Shown: in pieces, positions 61,697 through 64,000 of the stretch
Numbering within the stretch: position 1 is the stretch's first letter
Layout of the letters: each line of letters begins with the position of its first letter
NCBI GenBank assembly: GCA_963715055.1
Contig: CAVQRB010000006.1
Coordinates: 372,001-436,000 of the forward strand
Direction: 5' to 3'
From: CAVQRB01 sp963715055
GTDB lineage: Bacteria; Pseudomonadota; Alphaproteobacteria; Rhodobacterales; Rhodobacteraceae
Length of the DNA: 64,000 nucleotides
Notes under the pieces: generated by a model
Seen by the model: only the letters and a program-made list of their open reading frames with translations
Database searches by the model: none
Told to the model about the DNA's origin: nothing
Program-made: the position numbers and the translations under genes

Positions 61697-62111
61697 TCAG
61701 GCCTGAACCTTGCCGCGCAGGCGGGACTGGTAGTCATGCGCCTGCCAGTTCGCCCGGAATTGCCATTGCTCCTGGGGTTGTCGCGCGGCAAGCGCTTCGG
61801 AGATTTCCACCTCATCAAAGCCCGACGCGCCGCGCCATGGCGTATTGATCGGCCAGAACGTGACCCTTTGCCCGCAGACGGCCTGCATAGCCGCGCAGGC
61901 GCAGCGCGCGCGCTATCGTGAAGCCGCGCCCGTCCGCGGAGGAAGGAAAATCGATCCGGATCATCAGCAGCCCCTTGCAGAGCGGCACCTCGGCGGGATC
62001 GGTATCCGACGGCAGATCGAGGGCATCCGCGTCATTGGCAGCGCCGAGCGCCACGAAGCCTTCGGTCCAGTCGTCAGCGGCAAAGCCTGTGTCGGTCACG
62101 ATGATGCTCAT
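61697..62111 (-). pseudogene. DUF934 (sulfite-reduction accessory) gene with one-base insertion
   Basis: From ATG 62111 the frame encodes SIIVTDTGFAADDW, LCKGLLMIRIDFPSSADGRGFTIARALRLRGYAGRLRAKGHVLADQYAMARR, the start of a DUF934 protein, and ends early at VGL. The remaining part, GFDEVEISEALAARQPQEQW and a normal C-terminus ending at 61697, continues in the next frame. One extra base in the C-run at 61821-61823 (GGG on the coding strand) explains this. It overlaps cysH by four bases. DUF934 proteins are constant companions of assimilatory sulfite reductase. The rest is fully conserved, so a sequencing error in a short homopolymer is possible. Confidence 0.82.
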
Positions 62112-62867
62112 CTGTCTTCTCCTTGGCGGACCATTCTGCCATTCACGAAATGGATACCGCATTCTGTCTTTTCAGTGTGCCGCCAACGCCCGGCGCGGGC
62201 GTCCTCGCCGGGAGCGACCGGGGTGGTGCAGGGGGCGCAGCCGATCGAAGGGTATCCACGTGCCACCAGCGGGTGCCGGGGCAGGCGGTTTTCGTCCATG
62301 TAGTCGATCACGTCCCGCGCACTCCAATTGGCAAGGGGGTTGACCTTGATCAGATTGCCGTCGACCTCGAAGAACGCAAGCGTCGCGCGGGTGCCCGATT
62401 GGAACCGCTTGCGCCCGGTGATCCAGCCGCCGTGATGCGCCAGCGCCTGCGACAGCGGGGCCGTCTTGCGCAGCGCGCAGCAGGCGTCGGGGTCGCTGCG
62501 GTGAAGCATTCCATCCGGATCCTTGTCCGCGATATCCTGAGCGCGCAGCACATGCAGGTTGCGCAGGCCGAGGCGTTCGGCGACCTCCTGCTGGTAGACC
62601 AGCGTTTCCGTGAAGAGCATTCCGGTGTCGATAAACAGGACCGGCACTTCCGGACTGACCATCGCCGTCAGGTGCAGCAGCGCCACAGACTCAGCCCCGA
62701 AGCTCGAAACGAGCGCCAGATCGGGGATCTCCGACATGGCTGCGCGCAGCACATCCGTCGCCGCGTGGTGGCGCAGCCGGGCATTGAGCTCTGCTACCCG
62801 AGGCGCAAGCGCGGCCTGGCGGGCGGGCCCTCCGGGGGGGATATTTCGGGCCAAAAGAAGCGAAGCG

Positions 62868-62878
<11 letters not shown>
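62108..62878 (-). CDS. cysH: Phosphoadenylyl/adenylyl-sulfate reductase
   Basis: A 256-residue CysH that reduces (phospho)adenylyl sulfate to sulfite. The PP-loop is L-V-S-S-F-G-A-E-S, and D-T-G-M-L-F-x-E-T-L follows. The iron-sulfur type (APS reductase) cysteine pairs are present: C-C-A-L-R-K and C-A-P-C-T, and the ending E-C-G-I-H has the catalytic cysteine; hence APS is the likely substrate. The ATG at 62878 overlaps the end of cysI by 11 bases. Residues 7-14 (LLARNIPP) are encoded by a dispersed repeat, so the first ~18 residues are unlike those of relatives. Confidence 0.92.
62839..62859. repeat. Dispersed Rhodobacteraceae repeat, copy 2 (inside cysH start)
   Basis: GGATATTTC-G-GGCCAAAAGAA matches copy 1 at 57257-57277 except for one base, and is preceded by a G-rich stretch. 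Here it lies within the 5' coding region of cysH, just after the cysI stop. Confidence 0.7.

Positions 62879-64000
<1,122 letters not shown>

Overview
The window is a high-GC, densely coded stretch of an alphaproteobacterial chromosome. Gene content points to the Rhodobacteraceae (Roseobacter/Rhodobacter group): a gene transfer agent (GTA) structural cluster, a pyruvate dehydrogenase operon whose E1-beta carries its own lipoyl domain, the ZauP-ZapA pair, VPLPA-CTERM surface proteins, an alphaproteobacterial LexA box (GTTC-N7-GTTC), and the repeat core GGATATTTC-N-GGCCAAAAGAA. This placement is inferred from gene content only. No rRNA, tRNA or CRISPR array was seen.

Layout. 1-9732: capsid (5' cut) to megatron tail genes of a GTA, gp5 to gp15, colinear and translationally coupled. 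10125-10937: cysE. About 11040-11570: a decayed IS5-type transposase. 11671-17142 (minus): pdhC, pdhB, pdhA, ftsB, pgk. 17269-19217 (plus): two tandem cyclophilins and a DUF1194 protein. 19271-22518 (minus): bactofilin, M23 peptidase, a DUF455 ferritin-like protein and Bcp. 22644-30633 (plus): AsmA-like envelope protein, queA, an MFS permease, a DUF924 protein and lpd. 30634-36010: a small membrane/Tat pair, another MFS permease, uvrA and an RcnB-like protein. 36042-43011: a PrpD-family protein and valine catabolism (a hydrolase-dehydrogenase fusion, mmsA and a divergent LysR regulator), with a broken VPLPA-CTERM gene in between. 43073-50040: CBS-domain protein, coaD, a broken hydrolase-cyclase gene, gap, a DUF808 protein and tkt. 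50313-52017: zauP-zapA, a probable 6S RNA, grxD and bolA. 52181-58108: xdhC, a molybdopterin-binding protein and form II coxSLM. 58185-64000: a second broken VPLPA-CTERM gene, infC, an Ala-rich membrane-anchored protein, fpr, and a sulfite-reduction operon (cysI, cysH, DUF934).

The genes cover core carbon metabolism (PDH, pgk, gap, tkt), valine breakdown, a molybdenum hydroxylase, cysteine synthesis (sulfite reduction plus cysE) and cell division or shape. The most interesting signals are: (i) a shared palindromic operator, TAGTTTA-N4-TAAACTA, in front of both pdhA and lpd, which lie about 14 kb apart; (ii) an in-frame fusion of 3-hydroxyisobutyryl-CoA hydrolase to 3-hydroxyisobutyrate dehydrogenase that keeps an internal ribosome binding site; (iii) single-base lesions in five otherwise well conserved genes (two VPLPA-CTERM genes, hydrolase-cyclase, DUF934, cysI), which are either real gene loss or sequence errors; and (iv) the GTA tail module.
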